Source of the DNA: DATBFG01 sp036558645 | GTDB taxonomy: Bacteria; Acidobacteriota; Terriglobia; Terriglobales; Acidobacteriaceae | Length of the DNA stretch: 64,000 bases | Reading direction: 5' to 3' | Assembly: GCA_036558645.1 (NCBI GenBank) | Contig: DATBFG010000007.1 | Span: 1-64,000, forward strand | In this document: in pieces, positions 52,490 through 61,516 of the stretch | Position numbering within the stretch: the stretch's first letter is position 1 | Layout of the letters: every line of letters starts with the position of its first letter | Translations under genes and position numbers: made by a program | The notes under the pieces: model-generated | What the model was told of the DNA's origin: nothing | Database searches by the model: none | What the model saw: only the letters and a program-made list of their open reading frames with translations

Positions 52490-52495
52490 ATTGTA
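52490..52495 (-). promoter_or_regulatory. -10-like element before selD
   Basis: TACAAT on the minus strand, 7 bases before the ATG; the spacer GTCATTC has no ribosome-binding site. Confidence 0.45.
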
Positions 52496-52565
52496 ACGAA
52501 GACGCACCCGAGGGACAGGTGCTCTCGTTCGACTGTGGGAGGTCAAAACTCGATGGAGAGCCTGT

Positions 52566-53066
52566 TTACTTCAGCGTAACATCGGTGATTTGCAACTCTG
52601 GAGCCTGCCGATCCCATTCGGCGCTCACGTGTTCAAAAGTGAGGCGAAAAGGCTTGCTCTGGCCGGGTCCTAGAGGGGCGGAACTCAGGTCGACTGCATC
52701 GGAATATGGGCCCACTGTCTGCATTACGCGAATCGGCATGTCTTCGATTTGGGCCGTCTGCCCCATGGTGTCTTTGAAAATAATATGGACCACTCCGTGG
52801 CCGATGGTCTTGTCACCAACGTTCGCGACCGTCCCGTCAAGGTAGGTCACACTGGCGCCGACAAAGTTCTCAGCTGCGCTCATTTTCAAGTCAGAAAACT
52901 TTATGTTGGCTGCATACGGCGGCGGTCCATTGGTGTTTTTGGGTTGCTCCCGGCCTAGAAGGGCGATGATGCCGACAACCACGATGACAACGACGATTCC
53001 AATCAGAATCGGCCGACTGCGGGATTCAGGTTCTTGAGGTTGCGGAGACTGGATCAGCCCGCCCAT
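52566..53066 (-). CDS. Membrane-anchored DUF2393/FxLYD-like protein
   Basis: 166 residues. One membrane helix (about 20-39) and then an immunoglobulin-like domain with LKMSAAENFVGASVTYLDG and APLGPGQSKPFRLTFEHVSAEW, of a type often seen in acidobacteria and annotated as DUF2393. Likely anchored outside the cytoplasm. Divergent position from selD, with which it shares an 83-base region. Confidence 0.7.
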   Translation of the reverse strand: MGGLIQSPQPQEPESRSRPILIGIVVVIVVVGIIALLGREQPKNTNGPPPYAANIKFSDLKMSAAENFVGASVTYLDGTVANVGDKTIGHGVVHIIFKDTMGQTAQIEDMPIRVMQTVGPYSDAVDLSSAPLGPGQSKPFRLTFEHVSAEWDRQAPELQITDVTLK

Positions 53067-53089
53067 GTGGCGATTGTACTAAATTGAGA

Positions 53090-53265
53090 AATTGACGGAT
53101 TGCCGAACTGACGGATTGAAGAATTGACAGAATGCAAAATTTTGCAGATTTGAGGAATTCAGATTGAAGATTTTAGATTGCAGATTTCAAGTCCGCCATC
53201 GCCCAACAAATCTGCAATCTAGAATCTCAATTCTGAAATTCTTGAATTTGACAATCCTTCAATTC
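53090..53265. repeat. AT-rich degenerate tandem repeat with long inverted repeat
   Basis: A run of degenerate units of about 8 bases (ATTGACGG, ATTGCCGA, ATTGAAGA and similar) fills most of the stretch. Within it TAGATTGCAGATTT (53174-53187) and AAATCTGCAATCTA (53208-53221) are a perfect 14-bp inverted repeat. Similar AT-rich text recurs at about 54665-54745 on the other side of tldE, and shorter traces near 20601-20640. Confidence 0.6.
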
Positions 53266-53266
53266 C

Positions 53267-54646
53267 TCACTCGCCCCCGACTGTGAGTCCGTCGATTCTA
53301 ATCGTCGGACAGGCGATCGCGCCCCGGAACTCCAGGTCGTTCGCCACTTCAGTGATGTTGAAGAAAATCTCTTTCAAGTTTCCGGCAACCGTGATCTCTT
53401 CGACGGGGTAGGTCAGCTCGCCCCCGGAGATCCATAGTCCTGAAGCTCCGCGGGAATAGTCGCCTGTCACCATGTTTACCCCTTGTCCGAGGAACTCCGT
53501 TACGTACAAGCCTTCTTTGATATCGCCGATCAGCTCCTTGGGAGTGCGCGTTCCCGGCTGCAGGAAGTAGTTTCCCGGCCCGATACCGGGTGTTCCTGCC
53601 AGCCCGCGGGAGGCGTTGCCGGTTGTCTTTAGTCCGAGCTTACGAGCAGTGTAGGTATTGAGGACATATGAAGCCAGGACACCGTTTTCGACGACCACGG
53701 TCCGTCGCGTCGGCACTCCTTCGCCGTCGAATGGGCTGGTGCCAAAGCCGCCGGGCATGGTGCCATCATCGATAATCGTGATGTGCGGCGCGGCGATCTT
53801 CTGCCCAAGTTTCCCCGCCAAGAATGATGCACCACGATAAACCGAGTCTCCATTCACGCCCTCGAAGATGTGCTCGATGATCGAGGTAGCTATCATGGGA
53901 TCAAAGACGACCGGCACTTGGGCGGTTTTCACCTTGCGCGCGCCTAAGCGTCGCAACGTTCGTTCGGCAGCGACTTTCCCCACATGTTCGGGCGATTCCA
54001 AGCACGCCAGATTTCGGGAAACCGAGAACCAGTAATCGCGCTGCATTGCGCCATCGTCATTCTGTGCAATTGGAATTGCCGCAACCGAGCAGTAGGACCG
54101 CCGATACTCCCCGACGAATCCATGAGAGTTGGCGAAGACCTTGTGCCCCGTCGCTGCGTCGAATGATCCACCTTCGGAGTTCCTAATACGCGGATCGAAA
54201 TCAAGTGCGGCCTTTTCGGCTCGCCTCGCGTATGCGATGCGTTCTTCTCCTGGAAGGGAATAGACGTCGGAAGAAAACAACTCAAGGTCACCGCTTAGCG
54301 AGCCGAGTTCTGACGGCTCAGGCAATCCGCTAAACGGATCTTCGGACGTGATCTTGGCCAGCTCGAGCGCGGATTTGAGCATACGGTCCAGACCTGCGGG
54401 TGAGAGGTCGCTGGAGTAAGTGCTGGCAGCGCGCTTGCCCTGGAAAACGCGCAAGCCAATAGCTTTCGACCCCGATTCTTTCAGGGTTTCGACTTGCCCT
54501 AGTCGAACAAGCGTTGAGAACTCGTCACCATCACGCACTACGCACTCTGCAGCGGTTGCGCCACCGTCCATGGCACGCCGGACAAGGGCTTGAGCTAGAG
54601 TCTTGAGATCAGTTTCGAGTCGCGTTTCTAGTTGAGTTTTAGACAT
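53267..54646 (-). CDS. tldE: TldE/PmbA-family protease partner
   Basis: 459 residues of the TldD/PmbA fold without the HExxxH metal site, so it is the inactive partner TldE. Marks are SSDLSPAGLDRMLKSALE, GDSVYRGASFLAGKLG and a C-terminal YSRGASGLWISGGELTYPVEEITVAGNL. With TldD it forms a protease heterodimer acting on microcin precursors and unfolded peptides. It lies 105 bases upstream of nothing else; tldD is the next gene on the same strand. Confidence 0.92.
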   Translation of the reverse strand: MSKTQLETRLETDLKTLAQALVRRAMDGGATAAECVVRDGDEFSTLVRLGQVETLKESGSKAIGLRVFQGKRAASTYSSDLSPAGLDRMLKSALELAKITSEDPFSGLPEPSELGSLSGDLELFSSDVYSLPGEERIAYARRAEKAALDFDPRIRNSEGGSFDAATGHKVFANSHGFVGEYRRSYCSVAAIPIAQNDDGAMQRDYWFSVSRNLACLESPEHVGKVAAERTLRRLGARKVKTAQVPVVFDPMIATSIIEHIFEGVNGDSVYRGASFLAGKLGQKIAAPHITIIDDGTMPGGFGTSPFDGEGVPTRRTVVVENGVLASYVLNTYTARKLGLKTTGNASRGLAGTPGIGPGNYFLQPGTRTPKELIGDIKEGLYVTEFLGQGVNMVTGDYSRGASGLWISGGELTYPVEEITVAGNLKEIFFNITEVANDLEFRGAIACPTIRIDGLTVGGE

Positions 54647-54751
54647 GATTTGAAGAAGTTGGAGACAAAATGACGAATTGATGGATTGCTCAATTGCCGG
54701 ATTGAAAAACCAAATTCGACGGTCCGCAAATCCTACAATCGAACAAGTTCC

Positions 54752-56203
54752 TTACTGCATAAATCCGCCGGGATCTTTCCTGGCGGTTCCACCAACCGTT
54801 AACCGGTCGACTTTGATGGTGGGAATCCCGACTCCGACCGGCACCGCTTGCCCGTCTTTGCCGCAGGTACCGACTCCCTCATCGAGCTTGAGGTCGTTGC
54901 CGACCATTGAAACTCGCGTCAGCACATCGGGTCCATTGCCGATCAAAGTGGCCCCACGGATTGGCGCTGTAATTTGCCCGTCCTCGATGAGATAGGCCTC
55001 GGAGGTCGAGAAGACGAATTTGCCATTCGTGATGTCCACCTGTCCTCCTCCGAAGTTCACGGCGTAGATTCCATTTTTGACCGAACGAATAATATCTTCA
55101 GGCGCATCCTCCCCTGCCAGCATGTAAGTGTTCGTCATGCGTGGCATCGGGATGTGTTCGTAGCTTTCGCGGCGTCCATTGCCGGTGTCTGACATACCCA
55201 TCAGGCGTGAAGACAGCTTATCGCTGAGGTAGCCTTTCAGGATTCCATTCTCAATCAGCACTGTGCTTTGCGTCGGCTGACCTTCATCATCAACATTGAG
55301 CGATCCGCGCCGCCAAGGCATGGTGCCGTTGTCAACGACGGTGCACTTCTCGCTGGCAACGCGCTTGCCGATAAGCCCAGCAAAAGCCGACGTTTGTTTT
55401 CGATTGAAATCGGCTTCCAGTCCATGGCCAACGGCCTCGTGCAAAAGAACGCCAGGCCAGCCGGGGCCGAGCACGACCTCCATGTCGCCGGCGGGCGCCT
55501 CGCGAGCGTCAAGCTGCAGGATTGCCTGCCGCGCCGCTTCCTTGGCGAAGTATTCGGGTGTCTTTTCACCAAAAAAGAAATCCAGTGCGACTCGCCCACC
55601 GCCGCCGGATCCGCCGCGAGCCGAGTTCCCCTCGACTTTCGCGATGCAGGACACGTTAAGCCGTGCCAGAGGCTGCGAATCCTCGGCAAAGGTTCCATCG
55701 GAACCGACAATCAGGATATTGCGCAACTCATCCGCGTAGCTGACGCGAACTTCCTTGATTCGAGGATCATACGCTCGCGCTGCAGCATCTCCCCGCATGA
55801 CCAATTCGACCTTGGCTGTGATTTCCGCATCCACCGAGGGCAATGTCACCGGATACAAGCTGCGGGCGGGCTTTTCCTGGAAGCCAACTTCCAACGTTTT
55901 GGCCGGGCCGCTGGCGATCAGCGCAGCTGTCCTTGCCGCGCGCAAAATACGTTCGGGAGAGAGGTCGTCGGTATAGGCGTAACCGGTACGCTCTCCGGAG
56001 ATGACCCGAATTCCGCATCCGGCCGAAATGCCCTGGGATGCGGATTTCACCATCGATTCATCGACCATCAAAGAGGTAGAGGATAAATACTCGAAGTAGA
56101 GGTCTGCGTAGTCGCCACCGGCCGACATCGCCGCAGCCAAGTACTTCTCCAACGCGGACTCAGTTAGCCCGTAATGCTCAAAAAAGAAACGATTTTTGTC
56201 CAC
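54752..56203 (-). CDS. tldD: TldD metalloprotease
   Basis: 483 residues. The zinc-binding motif is LLHEAVGHGLEADF (HEAVGH), which TldE lacks. DSLSPERILRAARTAAL and EYLSSTSLMVDESMVKSASQG mark the N-terminal domain. GTG start at 56203. It is transcribed first in the pair, followed by tldE. Confidence 0.95.
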   Translation of the reverse strand: MDKNRFFFEHYGLTESALEKYLAAAMSAGGDYADLYFEYLSSTSLMVDESMVKSASQGISAGCGIRVISGERTGYAYTDDLSPERILRAARTAALIASGPAKTLEVGFQEKPARSLYPVTLPSVDAEITAKVELVMRGDAAARAYDPRIKEVRVSYADELRNILIVGSDGTFAEDSQPLARLNVSCIAKVEGNSARGGSGGGGRVALDFFFGEKTPEYFAKEAARQAILQLDAREAPAGDMEVVLGPGWPGVLLHEAVGHGLEADFNRKQTSAFAGLIGKRVASEKCTVVDNGTMPWRRGSLNVDDEGQPTQSTVLIENGILKGYLSDKLSSRLMGMSDTGNGRRESYEHIPMPRMTNTYMLAGEDAPEDIIRSVKNGIYAVNFGGGQVDITNGKFVFSTSEAYLIEDGQITAPIRGATLIGNGPDVLTRVSMVGNDLKLDEGVGTCGKDGQAVPVGVGIPTIKVDRLTVGGTARKDPGGFMQ

Positions 56204-56369
56204 AATATTTAGATGTCCCGCCTATCTAAAAGGCTCACGATGGAATCATTCATTATCCCATATGCATGCGGGTTCCAGCCTCGCTGGGCCGAAATTCCTG
56301 CGTCTCCAGCTCATCCGCTCAACGTTTGTTCGTCACAGACGTAGCAACTTGGCTCTGCCACCATAAAGT

Positions 56370-57896
56370 GTGGCTTCAGCTGCCTTGCTCAGCACGCTCG
56401 AAGAGTTCTTAGCAGTATCGCGCGACGCCGTGGTAGTCGAGGACGGGGCAGTCGTGTTCGATCTGTCAGAGGCCAAGTACTCCATCTCGGACTCGATGCA
56501 GAAATGCGTTCTGCACCTATGGTCAGCGGAACGAAATGTCGTTCGGCGAGTGATCGATGCCGAAGTTCGTAGTGATGTTTTGTGTCTGGAAGTGCAAAAA
56601 CTAGGCCAGTCGAAGAGCACCAAGCTGGAGATCTGTCGTGAACGAGATCGACGTACACCCAGCGCTAAGAAAGCAACGCGGGCCGCCTACAAGCGTTGCC
56701 TACAGAGAACCTTGGAACGGCGATTCGACGGATGGAAGCTGACTCGCTTCAGCACGGCTATTGATCTGGAACGATCATTCGGCCCGATCTATGCTCGTGG
56801 ACTCCTTCGCCAAGGGCAAACCTCTTTCGCGATCCTTGGAGTCAATTGCCAGGAGGTTCAGCCTGCAATTGACGCCGCTCTTACCTTTGGCATTCTCTGG
56901 CTAGATACTTGCCGGGAAGCTGAAGCTGCGCGGTCTGTGGTCAGCGGACTGAAACTGTTTGCTCCGGCTGGAAGTTCACGAGTTTTGCGTGAGCGGATGG
57001 CCCATCTTCATCCGACTGCAGCGCAATGGCAACTTTATGAATTCGACGAGCGACAAGATGCCTTGCGGGAAATCGACATTCTCGACCGGGGAAATCTTGC
57101 CACCCGTATGGTTCATTGCACCGACGAATCGGCAGCACGGGAGCGAATGGCGAACGTCATCGCCTACGTTTCTGCTCTCATGCCGGAAGTTGAAGTCGCG
57201 GTTCTGTCGCCATCAGAAATCGCCTTCCGGGCTCATGGACTTGAATTCGCTCGGGGGCGGATCACGCATCAGCCCGGGTCTGTTCGGGGAGTTCCAGAGC
57301 TCGTATTCGGATTAGGCGCAGAGGAGCGCGTGCTTTGCGATGAGAATGCAGAGTCATTCTCGCGGCTGGTAAGCAATATCGGAGAAGTCCGGCATGCAGA
57401 AGGACCAAGGGATAACACGCTCTGGCGACTGCATCCTGAGCGCTGGCTCGAGTCACTGGTCATCAAGGATGTAAGAACTGTTGACGACCGACTCGACTCA
57501 TCGCGCTTTTATTCGCAGGTCCCTGCATTCTCCGCTTCTGATCGCGCCATGATTGACGTCTTAACGACGACGCGTGAAGGACGAGTCGTTGTCGTCGAAC
57601 TCAAGGCCGATGAGGATATCCACCTGCCGCTGCAAGGATTGGACTATTGGGCGCGGGTAAAGTGGCATCACGACCGTGGGGAGTTTCAACGATTCGGATA
57701 CTTCCCCGCCAAACAGCTTTCGTCGGAGTCCCCGCTCTTGATTCTCGTTGCTCCTGCCCTGCGCATCCATCCAGCAACCGACACGATACTTCGCTACTTC
57801 TTGCCGGCTATTGAATGGATTCTCGTTGGCATAGACGAGCGGTGGCGCGATGGGATCCGGGTGGTGTTCCGCAAGCGCCCTCGGCGCTCTGAGTGA
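56370..57896 (+). CDS. Unknown protein with a C-terminal PD-(D/E)XK nuclease-like domain
   Basis: 508 residues; family not recognised. Residues about 358-440 look like a PD-(D/E)XK fold: E361 (ERWLESL), D396 (AMIDVL), ELK at 410-412 (E410, K412) and then PLQGLDYWARV with Q422, the usual spacing of the E-D-ExK-Q set. The first 350 residues have no clear domain; residues 90-125 are rich in Arg and Lys. The natural start is GTG at 56370 without a good ribosome-binding site. It stands alone, divergent from tldD. It may be a DNA nuclease or a restriction-like enzyme, but that is inference. Confidence 0.75.
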   Translation: MASAALLSTLEEFLAVSRDAVVVEDGAVVFDLSEAKYSISDSMQKCVLHLWSAERNVVRRVIDAEVRSDVLCLEVQKLGQSKSTKLEICRERDRRTPSAKKATRAAYKRCLQRTLERRFDGWKLTRFSTAIDLERSFGPIYARGLLRQGQTSFAILGVNCQEVQPAIDAALTFGILWLDTCREAEAARSVVSGLKLFAPAGSSRVLRERMAHLHPTAAQWQLYEFDERQDALREIDILDRGNLATRMVHCTDESAARERMANVIAYVSALMPEVEVAVLSPSEIAFRAHGLEFARGRITHQPGSVRGVPELVFGLGAEERVLCDENAESFSRLVSNIGEVRHAEGPRDNTLWRLHPERWLESLVIKDVRTVDDRLDSSRFYSQVPAFSASDRAMIDVLTTTREGRVVVVELKADEDIHLPLQGLDYWARVKWHHDRGEFQRFGYFPAKQLSSESPLLILVAPALRIHPATDTILRYFLPAIEWILVGIDERWRDGIRVVFRKRPRRSE

Positions 57897-57953
57897 GGGA
57901 TGCATTCGCATCAGGACTTTTCTGCCGCGGCGTGGTCAGCGGACTTTCTTTTG

Positions 57954-58442
57954 CTACCCTTCGGGCCAAACTCCCAATGCCCGCCTTGCGTCGACAATTT
58001 GGGCCACATGATACGCATTGTGATCAGCAAGCAGTAATGCTTCGCGAAGAATCGTCTGCTTATCGCCCCACGGAATCTTGGTGAAGAGGTCGGTCTTGGG
58101 ATTGTTTACGAGGTCTTCCATGGCCTTCAAGTCTCGGCGAAATTGCTCGACGCTTTCGTCCCATGCCTTGAGCGAGGGTGGTGCCTCAGATTTCGGCCAG
58201 TATCCCTCGGGCCACGGCGGCGACTTGTACTTTGCATTACGACTGAACTCGAGGATGTCCCACTGTGCGATGCGTAAATGCTCAAGCAACATCCACGGTG
58301 AATGCGGAAGACCTGCGGGCTTCTTTCCTCGTACGTTGGCCGGAGTATCCGGTACCGCATCTTCAAATCTCGTGTGAGCGCTGCCTCCGTTGAGCAGTTC
58401 CAACAGATGTTGGCGCAGGGCTTTGTCATGGTTGTCGTTCAT
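57954..58442 (-). CDS. DinB-fold protein (third of three)
   Basis: 162 residues. Motifs MLLEHLRIAQWDILEF and LLADHNAYHVAQIVD hold the histidine ligands. Related in fold to those at 34622 and 50910, with low similarity, so they are separate lineages. Function unknown. Confidence 0.88.
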   Translation of the reverse strand: MNDNHDKALRQHLLELLNGGSAHTRFEDAVPDTPANVRGKKPAGLPHSPWMLLEHLRIAQWDILEFSRNAKYKSPPWPEGYWPKSEAPPSLKAWDESVEQFRRDLKAMEDLVNNPKTDLFTKIPWGDKQTILREALLLADHNAYHVAQIVDARRALGVWPEG

Positions 58443-58465
58443 AAGTTAACTCTACCTCATCCAGA

Positions 58466-59617
58466 TCACTGTTCTTGCAGCGGCAGAATCTCCGGCTTCT
58501 CCCCACGGAACACACGAGAGATTCCGCGCACTACGCGTCGCATCGGCAACACGCCTTTCTCATCAGCGAAGAAGATTTCACCAATTCGATTGCTGCGATA
58601 GTACCAGCGCTTAAGAATTGCTAAGTGCTCCATGGTTTCCATCGCAGATTTTTCGGGAGCAACAACAACGGCGGCAAGAGCCTCTCCAACTCGGGCTTCC
58701 ATGGATTGCGACCGGGTGTGCTCGGCAGCCTGGATGGCGAATAGAAATGGGGGTAAAAGCCGTCCGCTTTCGATGCGGATCAGGGTGACACATCCCTCGC
58801 CGGGACTGGGCTGAATCATCACACCCCTTAGGCGGTCGATCCGGTGAACGATTTCGGGCAACTGCCCAATCACTGGTTTCAGCTTCTCGAGTTTCGCATG
58901 AAGTGACGCCGCGTTTTCAAAGTCGAGTGCCGCCGACGCTTCGTCGCGTTGAATCGAGATTTCCCGCACCAACGATTCGCCTCCGCTGTCGAAGTACGCC
59001 TGAACTCGTTTGACCTCGTGCGCGTACTCGTCATCGCTGCAGCCCTTGAAACACGGTGCCAAACACATCTTCATCTCCGAATAAATGCAGCCCGGGAATT
59101 GTGGATCGGGGTGAAGATCGTCGACACAGCGACGCATCTTAAAGAAATCGAGCGAGTCGTTGGCAAATTTTTCCGCAGCAGTCCTCGACAGAAATGGCCC
59201 GTAATAAAGCGATCCGCCGTCAAGGCGGCCAAGCCGTGTGGTCACAGACGCTCGCGGATAGGCATTGTTTAGATGAAACTTAACCAGCGGCGCAAAACGG
59301 AATCGAAGGCGTATCCCGTAAGTGGAAGGAAAATTGGCGCGAAGGAGTTGGTAAAGAAGAAGCCCTGATTCGAAGTCCGATCCGGTTGTCGTGTATGCGA
59401 CGTACCTCACGCGATCGCGAAGGTTGAGCTTCTTGCTACGCTCGGTTGGAGTTCCAAGAAGGCGCTCAAAACGCCGGCGCAGGTTGCTGGTCTTGCTTAT
59501 ATAAGGCTCGGAGGACGAATCGGCTCCGCGCAGCAGGAAGACGGCCGGTTTGGCGGGAATTGCGGCAAAGAACCCAGTGTCTCGCTCAGGGACGAATTCC
59601 AGCTCCTGCCTCAGCAC
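58466..59617 (-). CDS. Cho/UvrC-like protein with a degenerate GIY-YIG domain
   Basis: 383 residues, UvrC-like only over its N-terminal half: a GIY-YIG region (about 20-105), then YYGPFLSRTAAEKF, CVDDLHPDPQFPGCIY...CLAPCFKGC (the UvrC cysteine cluster) and a UVR-type FENAASLHAKLEKLK. The RNase H and HhH domains are absent, as in E. coli Cho. The GIY-YIG motifs are altered: A25-V26-F27 for GVY, S41 for the Gly in YIGK, and G101 for the Asn late in the domain; K42, an Arg near 48 and E83 remain. It may be a weak nuclease or a DNA-binding factor. Confidence 0.85.
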   Translation of the reverse strand: MLRQELEFVPERDTGFFAAIPAKPAVFLLRGADSSSEPYISKTSNLRRRFERLLGTPTERSKKLNLRDRVRYVAYTTTGSDFESGLLLYQLLRANFPSTYGIRLRFRFAPLVKFHLNNAYPRASVTTRLGRLDGGSLYYGPFLSRTAAEKFANDSLDFFKMRRCVDDLHPDPQFPGCIYSEMKMCLAPCFKGCSDDEYAHEVKRVQAYFDSGGESLVREISIQRDEASAALDFENAASLHAKLEKLKPVIGQLPEIVHRIDRLRGVMIQPSPGEGCVTLIRIESGRLLPPFLFAIQAAEHTRSQSMEARVGEALAAVVVAPEKSAMETMEHLAILKRWYYRSNRIGEIFFADEKGVLPMRRVVRGISRVFRGEKPEILPLQEQ

Positions 59618-59669
59618 GCAGCCATTCTAGTTCGAATTGACTCTCAAGGCAGTCTGGAATCCAGTGTCT

Positions 59670-60440
59670 CTAGCGGAAGCTGGCACTACGAATCGTCTGG
59701 CGAAAATCCTCGCCCTCCATTCTTACAATGCGGCACATTTCTGCCAGCCTGGATCGCATTCTTTCACCGATGCGATCTCCGAGCGTCTCACGACGCGTGG
59801 CACGTTGCGCGCGGCTCATCTCCGCTCCGGAAACGGCGTACGGTTCCGCACCTGGTTCGTTTGGAAAGTTGGTCGTGATGATCGTCGTCCGGTTATCGTT
59901 GTACCGTGTATTCAGGATGAGGCTGACGGTATCCCATACCCACTCGGTCGGTTTCACAGCACCCAGTTCATCTAGAACGAGCAGTTCGGTTTCGAATACG
60001 GGCTTCAACACCTCAAGTTCCGTGGCTTTTACGGAATCGTTGTAGCAGTTCTGAATCGCTTTCAGCAGCTCGCGATAGTCATAGAACAGGCATGGAACGC
60101 CCTTACTCCGGATCAATTCCTTAATAATGCCCACGGCCAAATGGGTTTTCCCAACGCCAATCGATCCTACAAACAGAAGCCCGTCCTTGTTGATGGGGTA
60201 TTCCTCGACAAAGCGGCAAGCGGCCATTCGCGCCGGGGCCAATGCGCGCCTGGAACCGTCAAACTCAAAGTCGGACAGCTCACAATGCTCGTAACGTTTG
60301 GGAATACGAGCCGCGGCAAGGAGCGATTGGCTCCTCGCCAATTCCCAGCAATCGCAGCGCATGACGCGCCGGCTCGCATCTGTCGAGTTGGATTTCCAAC
60401 CGGTTCCGGCGCATTGAGGACAAACTGCTACCACCTTCAT
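59670..60440 (-). CDS. DnaC/IstB-like helicase-loader ATPase
   Basis: 256 residues from the ATG at 60440, which has GAAGGG upstream; a longer frame adds 13 residues. An N-terminal zinc knuckle (VCPQC...CDCWE) is followed by an AAA+ domain: Walker A GSIGVGKTH, Walker B LLVLDELGA, sensor 1 TTNFPNE and an Arg-finger region near GERMRSRL. DnaC-type proteins load the replicative helicase. No transposase is near, so it is probably not an IS helper. Confidence 0.9.
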   Translation of the reverse strand: MKVVAVCPQCAGTGWKSNSTDASRRVMRCDCWELARSQSLLAAARIPKRYEHCELSDFEFDGSRRALAPARMAACRFVEEYPINKDGLLFVGSIGVGKTHLAVGIIKELIRSKGVPCLFYDYRELLKAIQNCYNDSVKATELEVLKPVFETELLVLDELGAVKPTEWVWDTVSLILNTRYNDNRTTIITTNFPNEPGAEPYAVSGAEMSRAQRATRRETLGDRIGERMRSRLAEMCRIVRMEGEDFRQTIRSASFR

Positions 60441-60656
60441 GGACCCTTCTTTGTTCGGCTGCTGAGCAGTCCTGATCATCGCGAAGTCAAATCTGATTTC
60501 GACTTTGCGCCCGACAACGACCTGGACGCAAGCGGAAAAACTTATTTGCCTGTGTAGATGTTGTGGACATTCCGGGCGGCTTGTGGAGGCAAAAGGAAAA
60601 CCCGGCGAACAAGAGTTTCAACCGCAATTATGCAGCAGCAAATTTCGTTCTTCGGA

Positions 60657-61487
60657 CTACGCTTTTCCCGACGCCAGCACTACATCGACGCCAAATTCGA
60701 TTTTGTCGCCTACTGCGCACCGCCGAATCGCCTGGTGCACTTCTCTATCAATGGCTTCCTTCTGTTCGTCCGACATTCGATCCAGCAGCGCGCGAAAAGG
60801 AGTAGAAACCGCCTGCACATACTCCCAGACCTCTTCTGCGTGTCCGGGCCAGTTCCACGGGAGTCGATGCGCTTCTTCGGAATAGTTCACAAATCCGGCG
60901 TCCTTGAGTGCAGTAGATAAACTCCCGGGCTCCGCAAAACAAAACATCTTTACGCCGGGCGCGAGGAGGGGTCCGCCAACATGTTTGTGCACAATCGCCA
61001 TGGTGCTCGACCAATAAGGCTGTTCGAACGGCCCCCAGGCGAGAAAGCATGCAGAACCCCCTGGGTGCAATACACGATGTATCTCGCGCAAAGCCCGGGC
61101 GCAGTCGTCAAAAAACATCACGCCGAAGCGGCAGGTAACGAGATCGAAACTCCGATCCGGGAAGGGTAGATCATGCACGTCGCCTTGCTTGGTCACAAAG
61201 TTTGTAAACTTGCGGGCTTGGGCGCGTTCATCGGCAATCTGAAGCAACTCCGCACTCAGATCGAGCGCTGTAACGTGACCAGTGGGACGTACCCTCGACG
61301 CAATACTGATGGCTGGCTCTCCGGTTCCGCTGGCGACGTCAAGCACCTTCATCCCAGGTTGCGGATTCGCGTAACTTACCAAAGCTTCCGTAACGTCCCG
61401 GCCCATCGCCGCGGATTTTGACTTCCACTTCTCGGCAGCGACCAGCCGGTAGGATGCACCCCATTTGGATTCTGATTTGGACTCCAT
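60657..61487 (-). CDS. Class I SAM-dependent methyltransferase
   Basis: 276 residues from the ATG at 61487, since a longer frame would overlap rsfS by 88 bases. SAM motif I is VLDVASGTGEPAISIA, motif II TALDLS, and the later REIHRVLHPGGSACFLAW marks motif IV/VI of the UbiE-like group. The acceptor is unknown. Lies after rsfS, possibly cotranscribed (29-base gap). The region 60441-60656 downstream shows no other gene. Confidence 0.87.
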   Translation of the reverse strand: MESKSESKWGASYRLVAAEKWKSKSAAMGRDVTEALVSYANPQPGMKVLDVASGTGEPAISIASRVRPTGHVTALDLSAELLQIADERAQARKFTNFVTKQGDVHDLPFPDRSFDLVTCRFGVMFFDDCARALREIHRVLHPGGSACFLAWGPFEQPYWSSTMAIVHKHVGGPLLAPGVKMFCFAEPGSLSTALKDAGFVNYSEEAHRLPWNWPGHAEEVWEYVQAVSTPFRALLDRMSDEQKEAIDREVHQAIRRCAVGDKIEFGVDVVLASGKA

Positions 61488-61516
61488 GACTGTCGGGAAT
61501 TCAAGCTCCGAAATCG

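Noticed and set aside
59670..60440. IstB transposition helper
   Set aside because: The protein fits the DnaC/IstB fold, but no transposase or terminal inverted repeats are near.
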